From the NCBI GenBank assembly GCA_011800805.1, contig MPNW01000057.1:187384-251383 (forward strand): DNA of 64,000 nucleotides. The letters are read 5' to 3'. Positions 23,692-36,867 of the stretch are shown here, one piece after another. A model generated the notes under the pieces. That model was not told the origin of the DNA and made no database searches. It worked only from the letters and a program-made list of their open reading frames with translations. The DNA comes from Hirudo medicinalis (taxonomy: Eukaryota > Annelida > Clitellata > Hirudinida > Hirudinidae). The position numbers and the translations under genes are program-made. The number at the start of each line of letters is the position of its first letter. The first letter of the stretch is position 1.

Positions 23692-26600
23692 TCAAGCTCT
23701 TAACGGCTCTACAAAGTTACCAGGAAACAAACCAAACTGTCTCGTGGATTCTAAGAATCCGATGTACCATCCATCCCTGCATTTCTCCACAACACGTACG
23801 ATTTCATTCTTTTCCAGTTTTATTCTTCGGGACTTCGAGGATCAAAGTTGTGCAATGCAACATATCTGAAACCACAGTAAATAGCTATTGTTATATTAAC
23901 ATATTGATGCCATGTTTTAAAATGATATACAAAAATATTTATTGCTTTTTATGGAAATAATAATTATATAAACTTTTCATAAAATGGTTGAAGTCACTCA
24001 TATAAACCCGACAAAAGGCTACTGAGTACATCCGTCATACCTGGGATATATAATAGGTTTGATCATCTCAACTTCAGCATCCTTCTCAGGTATTGGAGCG
24101 AATGACAACTTGACCGGTTTCTTTCTTATCGTTTTAGGGTCGTTGTTATCATAACTTTTCTGATTAAGAGAAGTAAATGTGACAGGAGCTTGAAAGTTTT
24201 TGTAAGAACTTTGAAATTCTTTCAGGTTTTCCGTTCCCGATCTATCCATCCAGCCACAATCCGAGAAGCAATCACTGAAGTCCTTGTTATCGTATACATT
24301 CTCATGCATCGGTAGACTCCTCAGAGGATGTCTGTTGTCGAAGAAAGTAGGGCCAGCTGTTTTGGGCAAAGGTTTTGTGACATTATGGGGAAGAGTTCTG
24401 CAGTCTCTTACGCGGACTGGTTCTGACATGACTGATGAAGGGCGATGAGGAAAGTAGGTTGGGGCACCTATCACGGAACCACCGAAAGGGGTAGATTCTC
24501 TGGAGAAATCTACTGATAACATTGTCGGACTCCTCGGAGCAACTGGGATGTCAGGGTTAAGGGAAAATATGGAACTGGCTGATGGAGACTGCCAGCCTGG
24601 TTGGACGCCTAAAACAAAGAATTAGTATTTAAAACAATTATCTTATTATTACTTTAAAGGGGTACAAGTTCATAAAATTTTATCTTGACAGTTAAAAACT
24701 CCACATAAATTACTTTCCGTTAATTATTTCATCACTCGACCAAAATGTTCAAATTGCTGAAAGCTGCTCTTAATATTTGCTTTTAACGATGTGATGTCAT
24801 CATGCAATTTGGTGACTTCATCAAGAGAGGATCGATGAAGAACATCCTAGTTGGGTCAACCGCTGCTATTTTGTTCTTTGATATTGAAATCATCAAGTCA
24901 TCAAGTCTGATTACCTCATGTCACAGTTCAACTTGTTCGGTGGTTAATTACTTTTGAGGATAGTCATTTTAAGAGTGCCAATAACATTAAATATGTCTGT
25001 TGAAACAGAACCCATCAATTTGATTACCCGGAAGAGGAGTGTGCATCCTCGATGGAGATGGAGTCGGCACAGGAGTGGCACATGGGGAGGGTAGAGGAGT
25101 GTCAGGTTCTCTGATAGTGGACACGTATGCCGCTGGAAATATTCCTTGACTGCTGCCACACCTTCCCTCGTACCATTGGTCGTCCAACCTTTTTATCAAT
25201 GTGACCACATACCCCTAAAAAGTGCATAAATATTCGCTCAGATTTCCAATCAATGAATATTTTAAAAGTAAAAAAGTCAACCTTCTTCAACGCTAGTTCC
25301 AACGGTGATCTTGGGTAAAAATCGTAAAGAACTGTTGCTGATCCTTCCCTCAGGCGTGCAATTGATTGAACTTCTTCGATGGATTCCAACACCTAAGTCG
25401 AAGAAATTCCTTAACATCGGTCCTCTGAAAACACGCATCAACAAATGAGTCATAACCCACCTCGACGTATGAGATTGGAAATATTCCCGTCATTCCGTGG
25501 TGTTCACCTTCGAACCAGTTCCTGTCGATTCTTCTCAACAGGTAAACAACGTCACCCCTCCTCAAAGATAATTCCCTGGACAAGTAATTGGACGATGTGA
25601 TCTCTAATCTGGACGTTTGCGGAGCAAATATTTACCTCGCTTTCTGAGCTTTGAAGTTGTACAAAGCTTTTGCTCTTCCCTTGTATTTGGTAATTTTTTT
25701 GCTTCTGGGTGGCTCGATGTTGTCGTACATTAAATCATTCTTTATCATTTCGCCAGACGTTGGCGATCGAACGGAACTTATGAAATGATTGCAATAGTTT
25801 CGTAAAGATTTTAGCGTATTATTAAGAAGTGTAATGAATGATGTAACCCGTGCAGATCCATATGCCTTCTTGACTGCAAATCTAATCTTTCTCTCAAAGC
25901 TTTCTTTTGCCTTTCCAGGTCCATAACCTTCTCCTAATTATATTTAATCACTAATGTTTTTAATGTCGTTGATTTGTAGACTACGAATGTAGATGCTAAT
26001 TAAGCAAACCAAGTGAAGTCTCTTTTGTCTGATTTCATCCTCTGAAATGAACTCTTTTCCGAGATTGTCGAAGGGTTCTGCAAGATTTTATTAACTTGGT
26101 TTGCTATCAACTGATAACGAGTAACATCATTTAGTAGTTAAGTATAAAGTTAAACATGTCATTTTGTACTTGGGAGGATGACAATCTACCTTGAACGACT
26201 TGAACAGGAGCGAATGTTTGAGGATGGTGAGGCTTGTAAGACGTTTGTGAAGGTCTTCCCACTCCCAGATATTCATCTTTGATCCTCTTGTAACGATCTT
26301 CAACACCGATGCCTTTAAGCTTTTCTCTGGAAATAGTTTCAATCGTGGCTGGAAAAGTTGGATGATGATGATGATGATGACGATGATGATGACGATGATG
26401 ACGATGATGATGACGATGATGACGATGATGATGACGATGATGATGACGATGATGACGAGGATGATGACGATGATGACGACGACGTCGATGATAATGATGG
26501 TGAGTATTATTATGACAATGATTGCTAACTTCAATTCCTGTTGCAAGGCCTCATTGATTCTGAAGTCTACGATACATAAACGTAAAAATAAAGATAAGTG

Positions 26601-29600
26601 TTTAAAATGAGAGCAAATTGTTGTAAAGTACCTTATCCATGAATAACAAAATACGTCTAACCTCTCATTGGGGGTTTAACGATGGTGGGAAAGTAACTAT
26701 CACTGGATCCATCCTGCCTTTGGACGACGCTCGACTGAATGTTTAAGTAAAAGTTAATTGATATTCAAACGTATATCCATCTGTAAACAAGTAATAGACA
26801 CCTGATTTGGTTTCGGTACGCTAGGAAGTATGGGTTTCAAGGAGAATTCGATATGTTCTACCTTCGGTTCAACGGTCACTCTGCCCATCTTAGTACTTTC
26901 TAAGTTCATTCTATGGAAAGGAATTTGTTCGTAAATTCCTTCTTCGGTGAGTAAGGCCCCAGTAGCAGCAGGAATCATGTCATAAATATTTTCATTCCTG
27001 CCAGGGTGGAGCGGTGTCTTCGGTTTGTCATCCAGGGCAAAGGTCACACCAGGAGATGGTTGAGCTTTGAACCGAGCTAGATCGACGGGATCTCCCTCTT
27101 CAATGATACTTTTGTAAGAAGGTGGAGGCACTTTTGGAAACGACTGGGTAGTTGCCCTGGAAATATTCAGCTGGTTCAAAGGCAATTTTGCACTGTCATT
27201 GTTTTGGTGTTCCAATGTCATCGATCTTTTGTATTCAGGACTTGTATCGACTGTCAAGGGGTTGAAAGAAGTTTTCCATGTTCTTCCATTTGTGTGCCTT
27301 GGGGCAGCTATGGGGGTCTGAGACTCCACGAATGTTGTTGGAGTGACAACGTTGACGAGCTTTTTGTCGGGAAACACGGATTGCTGGGGAATCTGACGAG
27401 ACTCCATGGTCATGGCAGGAAAATATATCGATTGGCTGCCTGCGATGTTCTGTTGCCGCACATTGAAATCCAGAGCAGAACCACTCGGTACAAAGACGAC
27501 GTTAGGCGATTCGTGCGAGTTTTTGTTCTGAATAAATGTTTGGGTCGATGAAGAATCTTTCAATGACTCAGAAGCTGGAGATTGGATGGAAGAGACACCA
27601 GAATCAGGTGATAAAGTACCTGTATCTCCGACCTTTTGAACACCGCCTGCAGCACGGCTGTAGAGAATTAAGGGATCCTTAGAAAAGAAGGTCTGATAAT
27701 TGGAACTTCCTAAGTCGTTCGAAGTGCATTCCTGTTGTGATGTGCATTTAACTGTGTCCGACAATAGCATGCCTTTTGAATTCTCTGAGCTCCTGTTTAC
27801 TTCCACAGAGGGTATGACGTTCACTCCAGTCACAAAAGAATAGTTTGATAGTTGATTCTTTTGAGAGATTGTTGCACCTTCATGAATGAGTTGCTTCATG
27901 GCATTGTTCAGGATCTCGTCCAAAACATCCGGGTTTTCGTTTAGTTTCGGTTTAGGCAATACCCCGTTCAATTTCTGAAAAGATTTGGAATTTTTAGATA
28001 AATTTACTTTATTCAATGCACTGGTAAATGATCTCACATCTTGTTGGATGGCTTCGCGACCTCTCGATAGTTGGTCAGAAAAACTCTGAAATGAATAAAT
28101 GAAATGGCTGATGTTAGTTGAAAAGTCGATTTGTTGTGTTCGAGCAACAAACGAACCTGTTCTTGAAAAAATTTGTTTCTTTGAAATGGTGCAGGAATCT
28201 TATCGGAGAAACTGGCACTGATTGGTTGTTTGTGTGACGCAGTTGTTTCTGTTGGTCTGACGTGGAGACCTGTAAAGTTTGTTTGAGCATCAACAACGTT
28301 CGCGGAACTCTTGGACTCGGCATGAATTCCAGCACTCCCTTGAACAAACTCCGTGCCAGTTCTTTGAATGTTAGTTGCGTTTTTCAAAGGAAAATTCTTG
28401 TACATCGTGCTTTCGTAATCCAATGCATAAGCTGAGTTGTTGTTCGGGGTAACAGTGACGCAGTAACCAGGGGACTTTAACTTGTTCGACGAGGATGACG
28501 GGGTTTTCTGCTGGTCTGACGACGAAGTAACCTTCAGGGCTTCTCCTCCCGATAAAGACGACTGAACGGATTTCAAGTTCACGGGGTTAGATTGTACCTC
28601 GGTTTGGGTGAAATTCAAGACAACACAGTCGTTGGAAGTGTGGTGTGCAGTGGTCAGCGAAGGGTTGCCATCGTCTGTCGGTGTTATGGCAACAACTTTG
28701 AGACTCGGAGAGATGTTGATTATTGCTCTCGGAGAGGAACCGCTTTTGACCGAAGAAGTTGGACTCTGGTTTGAAAACGAATTTGATCGGATCTCCTCGC
28801 AGGACTGGTGAGATTTTATTTGAAACGAGTTGTTAGGCGAAGCTGTGGCCACGTCTATGGGAGGCTTCTGCTTGAGTTTCACGGATTGAGTTGAGTTGCT
28901 GTTGAGAGATTTTCTGAAAGGAGATTCTTCTGGCGGGCACTGACCTGTCGGGTTCTTGGTCTGAGAAAGTGGAGAGTGCTCACGTGACTTGGATCGAAAC
29001 AAACGACTGAGGAAGGATCGACAGTGTTGACCGAGCGACTTCTTCCTCTTCGTCACATCCGAGGGACTCTTTCCTTGTCCTGTCAAAAATTAAAGAAGAA
29101 TTGCAAATTAAAATTGCATCAGCACTAAAAGTAAAACTTTCTAGGTTATCAAAATGATTTTCATCTCCAATCTGATGACTTGGAGACTGTTTATTCTGAC
29201 TGTGAGATAAGACTGGACAACTCGATAAAAACTCCGCCACCGATGGAAATCCTGGTGAGTCACGGTTGTGGAATGTAATTAAAGAGGAGGTGGTGTTTCA
29301 TTAAAAGTGAAATCTTCCACAAAATCTCATCTGCATTCATCCAGCAACAACTGCAATTGGAGCAGCAGCCTCTTCCGCTGAATGCTCCAAGAAGCAAAAA
29401 GTGTTCGCAATGCCTCGGAACTCTCTCTCTCCTCAGCTCACTATCTCCTTTTTAAGTTTGTTTTCAAGTGGACGTTTCAATCAAACTTGATGTGCGTGAA
29501 CATCTGTACAAATCACCTTTGATTACCTCTTTCAAGAAGCATACTACTTCCAAATTGTATATTGTATAACAAATAAATTATAAAATTATTATAATTATTA

Positions 29601-29789
29601 AAAATATTATAAAATTTAATAATATGATTGTAATAAAAAAGATCGTAACTGACCTCTGTCGTCTGCTTTTGGGCTTCCCTTCTTTCGAAATCTTCTTTTG
29701 CTTGATCTCGAGGAATCCTCGAAGGCTTCTGAGGAAATAATTTCTGTGATGTCATTCAGCGATTCACGTCGTCGTCGTGTCAACATCAT
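23692..29789 (-). CDS. SORBS/CAP-like adaptor with three C-terminal SH3 domains
   Basis: Thirteen exons on the minus strand: 29654-29789 (start uncertain), 28157-29079, 26802-28085, 26662-26734, 26190-26324, 26010-26077, 25848-25933, 25636-25776, 25461-25575, 25282-25392, 25028-25214, 24041-24608, 23692-23865; about 1,330 residues. The first two large exons encode a long Ser/Pro-rich, disordered region. SH3-1 (about 933-988) has [19 protein letters not shown] and [11 protein letters not shown]3-2 (about 1004-1061) has LYDF, GYVVTLI, WYEG and [10 protein letters not shown]3-3 (about 1276-end) has [28 protein letters not shown] and [11 protein letters not shown]. The SH3 order and sequence match the sorbin/ponsin/vinexin (CAP) family, which links vinculin and signalling proteins at cell-matrix adhesions and muscle attachments (family knowledge). 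I do not see a clear SoHo domain. In SH3-3 the frame breaks at about 23820-23826: the first half runs into TAA while the second half continues in another frame. One missing base would restore it. Confidence 0.9.
26362..26490. repeat. GAT-rich tandem repeat
   Basis: About 130 bases of GATGATGAC-type units in the intron between the exons at 26190-26324 and 26662-26734 of the SORBS-like gene. Poly-Met and poly-Ile frames across it are artefacts. Confidence 0.9.
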
Positions 29790-29840
29790 CATCAGCGTCA
29801 TCATCGCTAACGTCATCGTCATCATCATCAGCGTCATCAT
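29770..29840. repeat. GAT/ATC repeat at the start of the SORBS-like gene
   Basis: On the minus strand this is a run of GATGATGACGCTGATGATG type around the presumed start codon. It provides several in-frame ATGs, so the real start of the SORBS-like protein cannot be fixed from sequence. In another frame an ATG-initiated acidic peptide of about 29 residues ends with a stop just inside exon 1. Confidence 0.75.
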
Positions 29841-30433
29841 TACCAAATTCATCATTGGTTAACATTCTCACCATCAGGCAATGATTGCACACTTTTGACT
29901 GCAGGGTGATTTTTTTCAGTGGATTTGCTGGTAATTAGGAATTCAATAATTTCAAAGTAATTCAAAATAACTCAGAATCCAACTTCTCATGAACGAGAGG
30001 ATTTCAGACCGAATGTTAGCAGAACAACATGATGGAACTACTTCAAAGTGAAGAATCCAAATATTATGCAATCAATTTCCACTCTGTCATTTTCCAGCAA
30101 CTGCCGCGTGAAATATAATCTTTAAATTCTGCGTTAAATATCCTCAAAATCTCAACCACGATTGTGATTGTGCCCAAACAAAATAACACGCTCTCTCTCT
30201 GGAGCCTTCAACAGAGGCGAAGAAAACAAGTTCTCAAGTGAAAAATACGAGACTCACAAAGTCTCTGTTCGTTGAATTGTTTTTGTGGAAATTATTTTTA
30301 TTTCCGATTGTAGGACATCTTCTTCGAATATTGTTCATCAACTTTTATATCGGATTATTCGGTATTTGTAATTTTTTTAAAAGTTTTACTTGTTCAAGAA
30401 TGTTTCTCTATTCACGAATTAAATGCTCCGATG

Positions 30434-30575
30434 GAGTTTTTTTTAAATAAATTAAACTTTATTCGACTTGAAATTAGTTATAGAAATTCTTGCGAGCGGC
30501 TAGGATTTGAAGTCCTAACGGAGCCACACCAAAGCGAAAGTCTTAATCACTCGGATACCGACGTCGGTGAAAGCA
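30434..30575 (-). mobile_element. tRNA-derived SINE-like element
   Basis: The minus strand from about 30571 reads as a degenerate tRNA: an A-box-like TATCCGAGTGATTAAGA and, 30-40 bases on, a B-box-like GGACTTCAAATCC whose T-arm can pair (TAGGA with TCCTA). The A box resembles tRNA-Ser/Leu. It is followed by about 45 bases of unrelated sequence with AATAAA and a short A-run (eight A), the usual head-body-tail of a SINE. No convincing target-site duplication was seen. Confidence 0.5.
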
Positions 30576-30940
30576 ACTTAGGCGTGAATTAGGATTCAGA
30601 TGTATGATAACTAATATAACTGTAATGATATCATTGTAACTACAACGATAACTCTTCAACCACATCTGTAACTATAATAGTTATCATCTATTATTGCTAT
30701 AATGATAAATATCATCTATTATTAATATAATGATGATTATCACCTTTATCGTAATCATTCGTAAAACGTTGCAACAGTGACGGCAACAATAAAGATAAAG
30801 ATCTTAAATGAGTGAATTTATATTTATGAATTTATATTTATATTTATGTCTTTTCTATGTCAATGTTATTATTAATTATTACGTCATTTATTAATGATGA
30901 AATATAATATTATTATTAATGTTATTACAGCAGTGTTTCC

Positions 30941-30986
30941 TGAATACATGAGACATGAGACATGAGACATGTAGACATGTAGACAT
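30941..30986. repeat. Short tandem repeat (ACATGAG / ACATGTAG)
   Basis: Three copies of ACATGAG-type units followed by ACATGTAG-type units. Non-coding as far as can be seen. Confidence 0.8.
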
Positions 30987-32025
30987 GATCATAGTGGCGT
31001 AATGGTAGCAAGTACAACAAGTTAACAAGCAGCCTCATGCAGAAAGTATTCACCTCCCCTATTTCATCTCTCCACTCAGTTCGACTGCAAACGTTGCAAA
31101 ATGGAATAATGAGGGATAATCTCTCCATGTGTCATCATCATTCTCATCATCATCGTCGTCGTCATCATCATCACTACTACGAAAGTGATAGTCTTCCTTA
31201 AATAGAAGTCATGTTTATGAGTTGCATAGCACGAGTGCCAACGTGGGTTTCAAGTGTCTGAATTCAACAAGTCCTCCACTTACGATTTGTGGGACGCGAA
31301 ATTTCTCTGACGTAAACAAAGTTATGATATTAAATATCGCTTGTTATTGTATCGAATTTCAACTCTGAGGATTGTACTTTCCGAAGTTTTTCCATGAAAA
31401 CTCAATCACTAAATGCATGAAAAATTTGCATTTAAAAATGACGAATTTAAAAACGTGTGAATTTATTTTACATCAAACCTCGCGAAAAGCACCGTTATTT
31501 TAAATTTTAATATTAAATCGGGAAATATTCACATTTTAGTTTATTTAATGCGCAGTTGGGTAGACAAAAAAAATGCAACTAACAAACCTTTTGTGCTCTT
31601 TTGCCTCATCCATCACCATGGTGATCTCAGAGTTTCACCTTAAAATAATCACGATGGAGTCGTGAAAGAAACGAAGATAATAGCGATTATTACGATGAGG
31701 ATCCTGCAATCAACTAGAACGCTCTGTTCTATTTGCAGATGGAGCCAAAATACATGGAAAGATACCGCAGCATGACTTCTGAGTTCTGAGTATATTTTTA
31801 ACCGATCATCGAGCTGACCGTGTTGTCTGCTATTTAGTTCTCCAGTCGTTAATGCAGTCGTTACGAGTCATCAGTTGCTCTACTGCTTCGTGAGCTGCAT
31901 TTAATTGGTCACGGAAATGTTTGCGGAAAAACGAAGGTGGATATCAGCTTTTTTTCTCACGTTGAGAAGTGATTCGCCCTTAAATTGAAAATAAGAAGGA
32001 ATAGAAGAAAAAAGTTCAAACTCAC

Positions 32026-32086
32026 TTTTGAAGTCTTGTACAATCCAAGAAGGTAGAAGGGCTATCAAAGACCAAAAAATGTTCAT
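32026..32086 (-). CDS. Orphan first exon encoding a signal peptide (partial gene)
   Basis: ATG at 32086 opens a 20-residue hydrophobic leader (MNIFWSLIALLPSWIVQDFK) ending in phase 1 at a strong donor (A/GTGAGT). This is the same architecture as the first exons of the two membrane-protein genes at the left of the window. No following exon could be joined with confidence, so the gene is unidentified. It could also be chance or a remnant. Confidence 0.35.
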
Positions 32087-35000
32087 CGAATATCTTAAAT
32101 GAGTGTCCGATATTTAAGTGTTCTCACATGTTGGAAACGCACTCATGAAGTCTTATCCATCCATCTACCTGACGTGCAGGTTTTAACCGCACAACTGCAG
32201 AAGGTAGCTGCGCAAATGAGAGGCTGCACCGAACTTTTCCTGGTCGTTGCACGAAAACACGAAAACGAGTTTTATTCCACCTCTTTCAACGATGTGTCAA
32301 CTTAATTCACAAGGTAGAATCTGGGGATGAATTGCACTATTGAAGAAACCGTGTGAATCTGTTTGGCTTTTTTCTTTTTGTAAACATTCGAAAATGTGGG
32401 CAGTCTTTAAATGTGGCACCTGAGCATTCAACCTACAAGCAGACAGATCGTGCATAGTTGATTGTCTGCTCGTAAAATGACTTTTCAGCGTTCAAACGCA
32501 ACGATCTTCAGAGTCTGCGACAATTTCGTGCATCAAAAAGAAGACTTAATTGCCTATAATTTCCTTCCTAATGAACAGCAATTTTTGTTGTAATTATGGT
32601 TTCACTTATTTGTAGTTTTCATGAAGCTACAGTGTTTGACGCCCCCAGCACCAGACATTTGCAACATTTCGTATGTTTCGTATGTACAAAGATCAAAAAA
32701 CATTCTTGAAAGAATGCAAGAGTGACTTTAACATGTTCAGGTTATATAACTATTTTCGGGCATTCAGTAGATCTGGCCTATCAAATATCTCAGGCTTATT
32801 CAATATTTCGTCCATTTTTCCTTTACTGGTGTTTTGTAAAAACAAACAACTTCGCAAAATATTTTATCCACTTTCGATCTGTCGTAGAATTTATGACATT
32901 TAAGTTGAAAACTACATAATCGCAGTTGGATAAATGAGTGGATAAATGAAAAGCCTTTGTCGACAATGGCTTAAAATGAAGTCAATACGCAGAATGTCAA
33001 AGCTATTAGTCTGATCACTCAGTAATGAGAATTTAATTGAATTTCGTGAGACGTTCACTGAGTCCTTGAACTTTTATTCACGAATTCGACCTTTAAGTCT
33101 GAATGTAAACAACGCGTCCTTTGGTAATTCAGTGCTCTGACAGTCAATTTCAACAAGGCACATCAACACAACACGAAACCAAGTTTTGACATTGTAGTGT
33201 AGTTCTTCCATTCAAATCGCTTTCACGATTAACAAACCGCTTCGTGGTTAACCACTCAACTGAACTGTTCACTTTATTCTGAACCTTTGAGTTGCAGACA
33301 ATTGTTCGGCCTTCAGTTAATGTTCCATTTGTCCTTCAATGGCTTTCGAAAAAACTTTTTGAAAAAAGTTTTTCAAATGAAAAGTACAAATAAATTTGGT
33401 AATCATTCGAAAGATGTCTCTACAATTGCAAATATAATTGACTCCGCTCCTTCGTGGTTTCAGTGCGCTCTTCCCGTTCATGAGTGGAGAAAATTTAAAA
33501 TTGAAGGAAATGTAACAATAAATTAGTAATAACCTAAAAAATTATGCATTAAACCATAATATTACATTTTTAACAGTGCATTTGTAATTTCAACCGCATA
33601 CTTGTTGAGGTTAAATCCATAACTTAAATTATATCATACAACGCTTTATCTTAAGTTGTATCATCATTAAATCATATAAGTCCACTATCATCATCATCAC
33701 CACACGATACATCCTACCAACATTAATGTGGTTAAAAAGAACTTTAAAATAAATAAAGGCAAAGTCAGTAGCGTCCCTGTCACCTGCGATGAGTTGCAAT
33801 TAAAATCAACATTAAAATATCTAACACCATATTCTTACATATATCCGCACATAGTTACGAAAACATTTTTACAATTAGGTCAATGCAGTTACTATTTTTG
33901 GCCATGTTTTATGGGTGCAATTATGACCTTATATCTAAATTTTATAGCTGCTTGACTCAAACAACCTATCAAAAGTCAAAAAAATACTGAATTGCAGACT
34001 GCAGGTATGTCAACCGGGGGGCCATTGCCCTGACTGACAGAGAAGTGGATTGAGAAGCAAAAAATGTCATCTTTAACAAAAAGAGTTGAGCGAGGACAGG
34101 GTAGGGTTGCTCCCTTCCGAGAAAAAGCTGAAATAACTTCCCCGATAGAACGACAATTACATTCCCATTAATACCCCCCATGTTTGCTCTTCGAAATCTT
34201 CGCCAAATCTCTTAATTTATTAACGCTTAATTCATTTTTCGTCTTTGTGCTGCTTTCGTTAATTTCATTACCAACTTTTACTAGTTCGATATCCCTTGTG
34301 CAAAGCTTCTATGAATTTTTAAAGGTCATTTCGTTTGTTTTCAGGAGCAAAACTTCTCAACTTTCCAAAAATTCTCCCGAAACTGGCCATCTCCATTTTT
34401 TGTCAGCTTCAAAAGTTAAAGCTTCAATGGCGAAATGTGATTTCGGCGAATATAAAATCTTATGCTCACCCAAACTGACTTTCCAGCTTGAAAGCATTGA
34501 TCAATTATCAATTAACTTCTTCAGTGCACTCAAAAAGCATTCTACATCGGTTCGAGTCTTGAACGATCCATTTTCGAACTATGGCAAGTGGAAATTGAGA
34601 ACTCAGGAAATAATCATCATTTGGTGTTTCGACATGAGATGGATTTTTCATCGAAAATCTGAAGGCACGCGCAGCCATCTTAATCTTTCAACAGCTTTTA
34701 TTAACCTACCTTCCTGTCATAACACGGCCATGCAGTCTCTACAGCTTTCAATTACACGCTAGAAGGCGAAGAAATCCTCCCGAAATTCTGAAAAATTGCA
34801 GATTTATGTTCGCGTCAAAAACTTCATTTTGAAAACTCAACCACGCGTCAGCAAGATATTCGTTGAGAGCGAAAAGCGAACTCCTGCGGTAAAGGAAAAA
34901 ATATAAGTTAAAAAGGCAATCGGAAGGGTTCCCGGAACGATTTGCGACACGCTTAAAAATAAAGAAATTAATAATAATAACGATAAACAAGACAGGCAAC

Positions 35001-36867
35001 CATTTCGCTATGCCTGGCACTTCCACGCGCGATCGGGCTAATCAAAGAAGTTAAAAATGTCGACTCGAACCTACTCCTAGTTCGAAAGTCGTTAGCAAAA
35101 GGTTGCAAGTGGCCGACTAATCGGAAACAGCAACAGTTCGTGGTGCTCTTCTCCCAAAGATGTTCTTCAAAGATGCGGATGTTAGGAAGGTCGGAACATC
35201 AAAGGAAGTTTGTCATCGGTCGGAGGACATCGAACTTCAATCATCGTCCCCCTTCATGGAAGCCAGTTGAGCCGGTCAGTAGGAAGCCTAACGAAGAGTT
35301 CACAAAGAGGTTCACCCTGCCCGTCATCTCGTCGGCCTCTCCTTTTAAATTGGAAGCTTTTATTCGTGCTTTTAGAATTCACTGGTTATATTTATACTTT
35401 ATTTGCTTATCAGCAATGAATATTCGAACAATAGAAATTAATTCCAAATATCGAATACACAAGTTAACGTTATTTTGAGAATGACTTATTGGAATATTAT
35501 TGTTAATGTTGTTGTAATTATTCCGATCCTAACTTCGATGGATAGAAAGAAGAATAAAGTTCCTTAAAACCTTGAATGTGGGAGGTTCGTGGGTTGACCC
35601 GAAAGACAAACATATTAAACATAAGGGACTTGTTTCCATCAGAGCACCGCTTGAAGTAATTAATGCGTTCCTTGATTTATACAGTTGGTGGTCGACATCA
35701 GAAGAGTTTCTTTCCAGCCCAACCCGAATGTCCGGAAGAAACGCCACGCTGGCTGGAGACCAACAACGCCGTCTTCCGCCCGAGATGTTTTGATCTCTTC
35801 TGGAAGAATATCTGGAAGTGAATCTTTCTTTCCATACGTAATTTGGCTCATCAAGGTGGTTCAAAGCCCTAAAAATGCATCTTATTCATTTCCAATGAAT
35901 ATTACATCCATCATTTTGCATAGTTCTTCTGGAACTGTGTGCTTCTTATCCACACGGAGGGCGGAAGTTCTCATTCCTCATTGGACGAGCGAGTGGAAAC
36001 TGACATCTTTGACTCCGCCTCCGTCATTTTCATCAACATCATTAAGCGCTGGAAGAGCTACGTTTTAAGGATTTTTGTTCAGGCATGAGAAGAAAATAAT
36101 GAAAAGTTTCAACTTGAGGATCGCCACTGACATCGCAGGTATGTTCATTGGGAAACATTTTCTGCTTTCCGTGAGGTGTCTGAGTAAATTTAAACATGTT
36201 AGCGGTATTGAAGTTTTGCTCAGCAACAGGACGTTCCTGGTACAGATGCTAATGTTTTGAACTTTCAATATCCATCACTCTCCAACATGTCTTTCATCTT
36301 CTCATCACGTGGTGGCATTGTTCCTGTTGGATTTTAATTTTGTTTTTCACGTAATTAAACGTATTCATTTTCAGTCTAAGGTGTGCATTTATTTTTACCT
36401 TACAGCATTCAAATGAAGGCCATTTTATTTTTCATTCTAAACAATGAGTCAATTATGAGGTTGAATTTATTCACATTAAATTGGAGATCCATTGGAAGCG
36501 GGAGGATCAGTCGCAAGACATTTGGGCGGCTTCCGTTATAAGATGCAGATGCAGGAAACTTTACAAAATTTTGCGGTCAAAGTGAGGGCAGAGGTTTAAA
36601 GTTGCTTGTTGAGAAAGAATTGCTTGAAGCGCTAACCAGGGAAGTGATTGAAGCTCATTCCAATGGAAAGGAGCATTCGGAAGAATTCTGATTCCTTGGG
36701 ATTTATAAGAGTTACCAATTCAATTATTTTTCAGTTATTATCAAATATCAATTATAGACTAACATGTTGTTACTAGAAAGAAAATATCTTTTGATGCATT
36801 AATTTGAAAATATCTTCTTGAAATATTTCAGAACTGAAGGAGTATCCCTGAAAAATCAAGAGTAATC
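32087..36867. other. Gene-poor region upstream of the Prrx-like gene
   Basis: About 4.8 kb without a convincing exon. Two open frames on the plus strand (34184-34762 and 35685-36068) are long for AT-rich DNA but show no domain, no Kozak or splice context and repetitive hydrophobic or Ser-rich composition. The right end, with an AG just after a pyrimidine-poor tract near 36830, may be the 5' UTR exon of the homeobox gene. Confidence 0.4.

Larger units (their letters stand above)
29841..32025. other. Gene-poor region
   Basis: Upstream of the SORBS-like gene and downstream (on the minus strand) of an orphan signal-peptide exon. Besides the SINE-like unit and short repeats listed separately I see only a possible 23-base microexon on the minus strand near 31288-31310 (AG before, GTAAGT after), which is too short to trust. 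Confidence 0.45.

Noticed and set aside
23833..23857. Mini-intron explaining the SH3 frameshift
   Set aside because: A 25-base GT...AG segment can be drawn here, but removing it creates a stop at once and is shorter than any credible intron.
26127..26610. Poly-Ile and poly-Met frames
   Set aside because: GAT repeat in a SORBS-like gene intron.
34184..34762. 192-codon open frame on the plus strand
   Set aside because: Hydrophobic and Ser-rich without a domain; no promoter, splice or conservation clue. Likely chance.
35685..36068. 127-codon open frame on the plus strand
   Set aside because: No recognisable motif; overlapping open frames on both strands show no clear winner.
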